Below are positions 6,790 through 6,988 of a DNA stretch of 6,988 nt, piece by piece. Positions within the stretch are counted from its first letter, which is position 1. Each line of letters starts with the position of its first letter. The notes under the pieces were generated by a model that was given only the letters and a program-made list of their open reading frames with translations, did not search any database and was not told the origin of the DNA. The translations under genes and the position numbers were made by a program. The DNA is from an uncultured Microbacteriaceae bacterium (GTDB taxonomy: Bacteria; Actinomycetota; Actinomycetes; Actinomycetales; Microbacteriaceae), in NCBI GenBank assembly GCA_903907615.1, contig CAIVOR010000200.1:1-6988 (forward strand), in the 5' to 3' direction.

Positions 6790-6835
6790 AGGTGGTACCG
6801 CGCGACGATCTCGAAAATCGGGAGAATCGCGTCCT
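6790..6835 (+). promoter_or_regulatory. T-box antisequestrator helix (ON state)
   Basis: Helix A1 pairs AGG (6790-6792) with CCT (6833-6835). The 7-base bulge TGGTACC (6793-6799) receives the tRNA 3' end. Helix A2 pairs GCGCGA (6800-6805) with TCGCGT (6827-6832), including one G-T wobble. An extra hairpin CGAT/ATCG (6806-6809, 6817-6820) fills the loop. This is the standard antiterminator fold, here followed by a Shine-Dalgarno sequence in place of a terminator. Confidence 0.85.
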
Positions 6836-6868
6836 GGCGAAGTAGATGAACCATCCTTCGTTTCAGGA
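6832..6868 (+). promoter_or_regulatory. Shine-Dalgarno sequestrator hairpin (OFF state) of ileS
   Basis: Three stacked segments form one long hairpin: TCCTG (6832-6836) with CAGGA (6864-6868), CGAAG (6838-6842) with CTTCG (6856-6860), and GATG (6845-6848) with CATC (6852-6855) around loop AAC. The 3' strand contains AGGA of the ileS Shine-Dalgarno. The 5' strand uses the same bases, TCCT (6832-6835), that the antisequestrator needs, so the two folds exclude each other. Confidence 0.8.
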
Positions 6869-6869
6869 G
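6865..6869 (+). promoter_or_regulatory. ileS ribosome binding site
   Basis: AGGAG lies 6 bases before GTG 6876 and is covered by the sequestrator, which supports GTG 6876 as the real start in preference to the in-frame ATG 6846. It also sits in a small local hairpin, GTTTC-AGGA-GAAAC (6860-6873). Confidence 0.8.
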
Positions 6870-6875
6870 AAACCC

Positions 6876-6988
6876 GTGACCTATCCCAAGTCGGCCAAGA
6901 ATGTGGCTTCGACAGGCTCAGCAGGCGAGCCCGCGAACTCCGAAGTGGTGCCCTCGCCGTCGTTTCCCGCCATCGAAGAGCAAGTGCT
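6876..6988 (+). CDS. ileS: Isoleucine--tRNA ligase, N-terminal fragment (cut by window end)
   Basis: Only the first 37 codons and two further bases are present. Read from GTG, the protein begins MTYPKSAKN and continues through a variable linker to SPSFPAIEEQV, which matches the start of actinobacterial IleRS as I know it (PNFPAIEERVLxYW before the HIGH motif). The enzyme would charge tRNA-Ile in the cytoplasm. The isoleucine-specifier T-box directly upstream is strong independent support. The frame is open back to an ATG at 6846, immediately preceded by an in-frame TAG, but that ATG has no ribosome binding site and lies inside the sequestrator. The catalytic motifs are beyond the window, so activity cannot be judged. 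The gene is divergent from valS. Confidence 0.88.
   Translation, partial: MTYPKSAKNVASTGSAGEPANSEVVPSPSFPAIEEQV

Larger units (their letters stand above)
6655..6869 (+). promoter_or_regulatory. ileS T-box riboswitch (translational, ultrashort Stem I)
   Basis: An mRNA leader that binds tRNA-Ile and senses its charging. A short Stem I is closed by CGGCA (6659-6663) with TGCCG (6691-6695). It displays the specifier codon ATC (6664-6666), which pairs with the GAU anticodon of tRNA-Ile, followed by the ACCGGGGAG and CTTCGGAAG segments typical of actinobacterial ileS leaders. The distal Stem I arm that contacts the tRNA elbow in Firmicutes is absent. The middle part holds AGTAGAACCGAACGGG (6721-6736) and hairpin ACGGG/CCCGT (6732-6736, 6742-6746). 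The conserved T-box AGGTGGTACCGCG is at 6790-6802; TGGT (6793-6796) is complementary to the ACCA end with discriminator A73. No terminator with a T-run exists before ileS, and the Shine-Dalgarno is maskable, so control acts on translation initiation. This class is known in Actinobacteria; the pairings were found by eye. Confidence 0.93.

Noticed and set aside
6640..6849. Plus-strand open frame of 69 codons over the ileS leader
   Set aside because: The bases are accounted for by T-box structural elements; there is no ribosome binding site and no family resemblance.
6800..6869. Intrinsic terminator in the ileS leader
   Set aside because: The hairpins here are strong, but no T-run follows any of them and the 3' strand covers the Shine-Dalgarno, so a translational sequestrator is the better reading.
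1..6988. Mobile element, CRISPR array, toxin-antitoxin or defence island
   Set aside because: All genes are housekeeping or a single unknown. No transposase, integrase, regularly spaced repeats, terminal inverted repeats or small toxin-antitoxin pairs were seen on either strand.

Overview
This is a chromosomal housekeeping segment from a high-GC Gram-positive actinobacterium, most likely a member of the Microbacteriaceae. The assignment rests on the ClpP2-type protease subunit, a ClpX starting with GTG, the short archaeal-like valyl-tRNA synthetase I associate with Microbacteriaceae, and an actinobacterial translational T-box in front of ileS. The species cannot be named from the sequence. 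No mobile element, phage, CRISPR array, rRNA or tRNA gene is visible.

Layout. On the plus strand from the left come clpP2 (7-675), a 12-helix membrane protein resembling the LtrA family (704-1882), a 140-base intergenic region with a candidate ClgR operator, and clpX (2023-3318). clpX converges on a minus-strand block. Read in its own direction, that block is valS (6532 to 3944) followed by a 177-residue protein of unknown function (3888 to 3355). A nested inverted repeat lies where clpX and the unknown gene meet. To the right of valS is a 343-base divergent regulatory region, and then the first 37 codons of ileS on the plus strand, cut by the window end.

How the parts work together. ClpP2 and ClpX belong to the ATP-dependent ClpXP protease: ClpX unfolds substrates and feeds them to a ClpP1P2 chamber (clpP1 would lie just left of the window). 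The membrane protein sits between them with no obvious role in proteolysis. valS and ileS are divergently transcribed class Ia aminoacyl-tRNA synthetases. Only ileS carries a tRNA-sensing leader.

The most informative non-coding element is that ileS leader. It is a T-box riboswitch with an AUC (isoleucine) specifier, an ultrashort Stem I, a T-box bulge UGGU matching the tRNA-Ile ACCA end, and a clear pair of mutually exclusive hairpins. One is an antisequestrator; the other is a three-segment sequestrator that buries the ileS Shine-Dalgarno sequence. The structure predicts control of translation, not transcription termination. T-boxes of this class are already described in Actinobacteria, so this is a well-resolved example and not a new system. 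I found no convincing undescribed system. The least understood pieces are the 177-residue protein, the membrane gene between clpP2 and clpX, and the nested inverted repeat.
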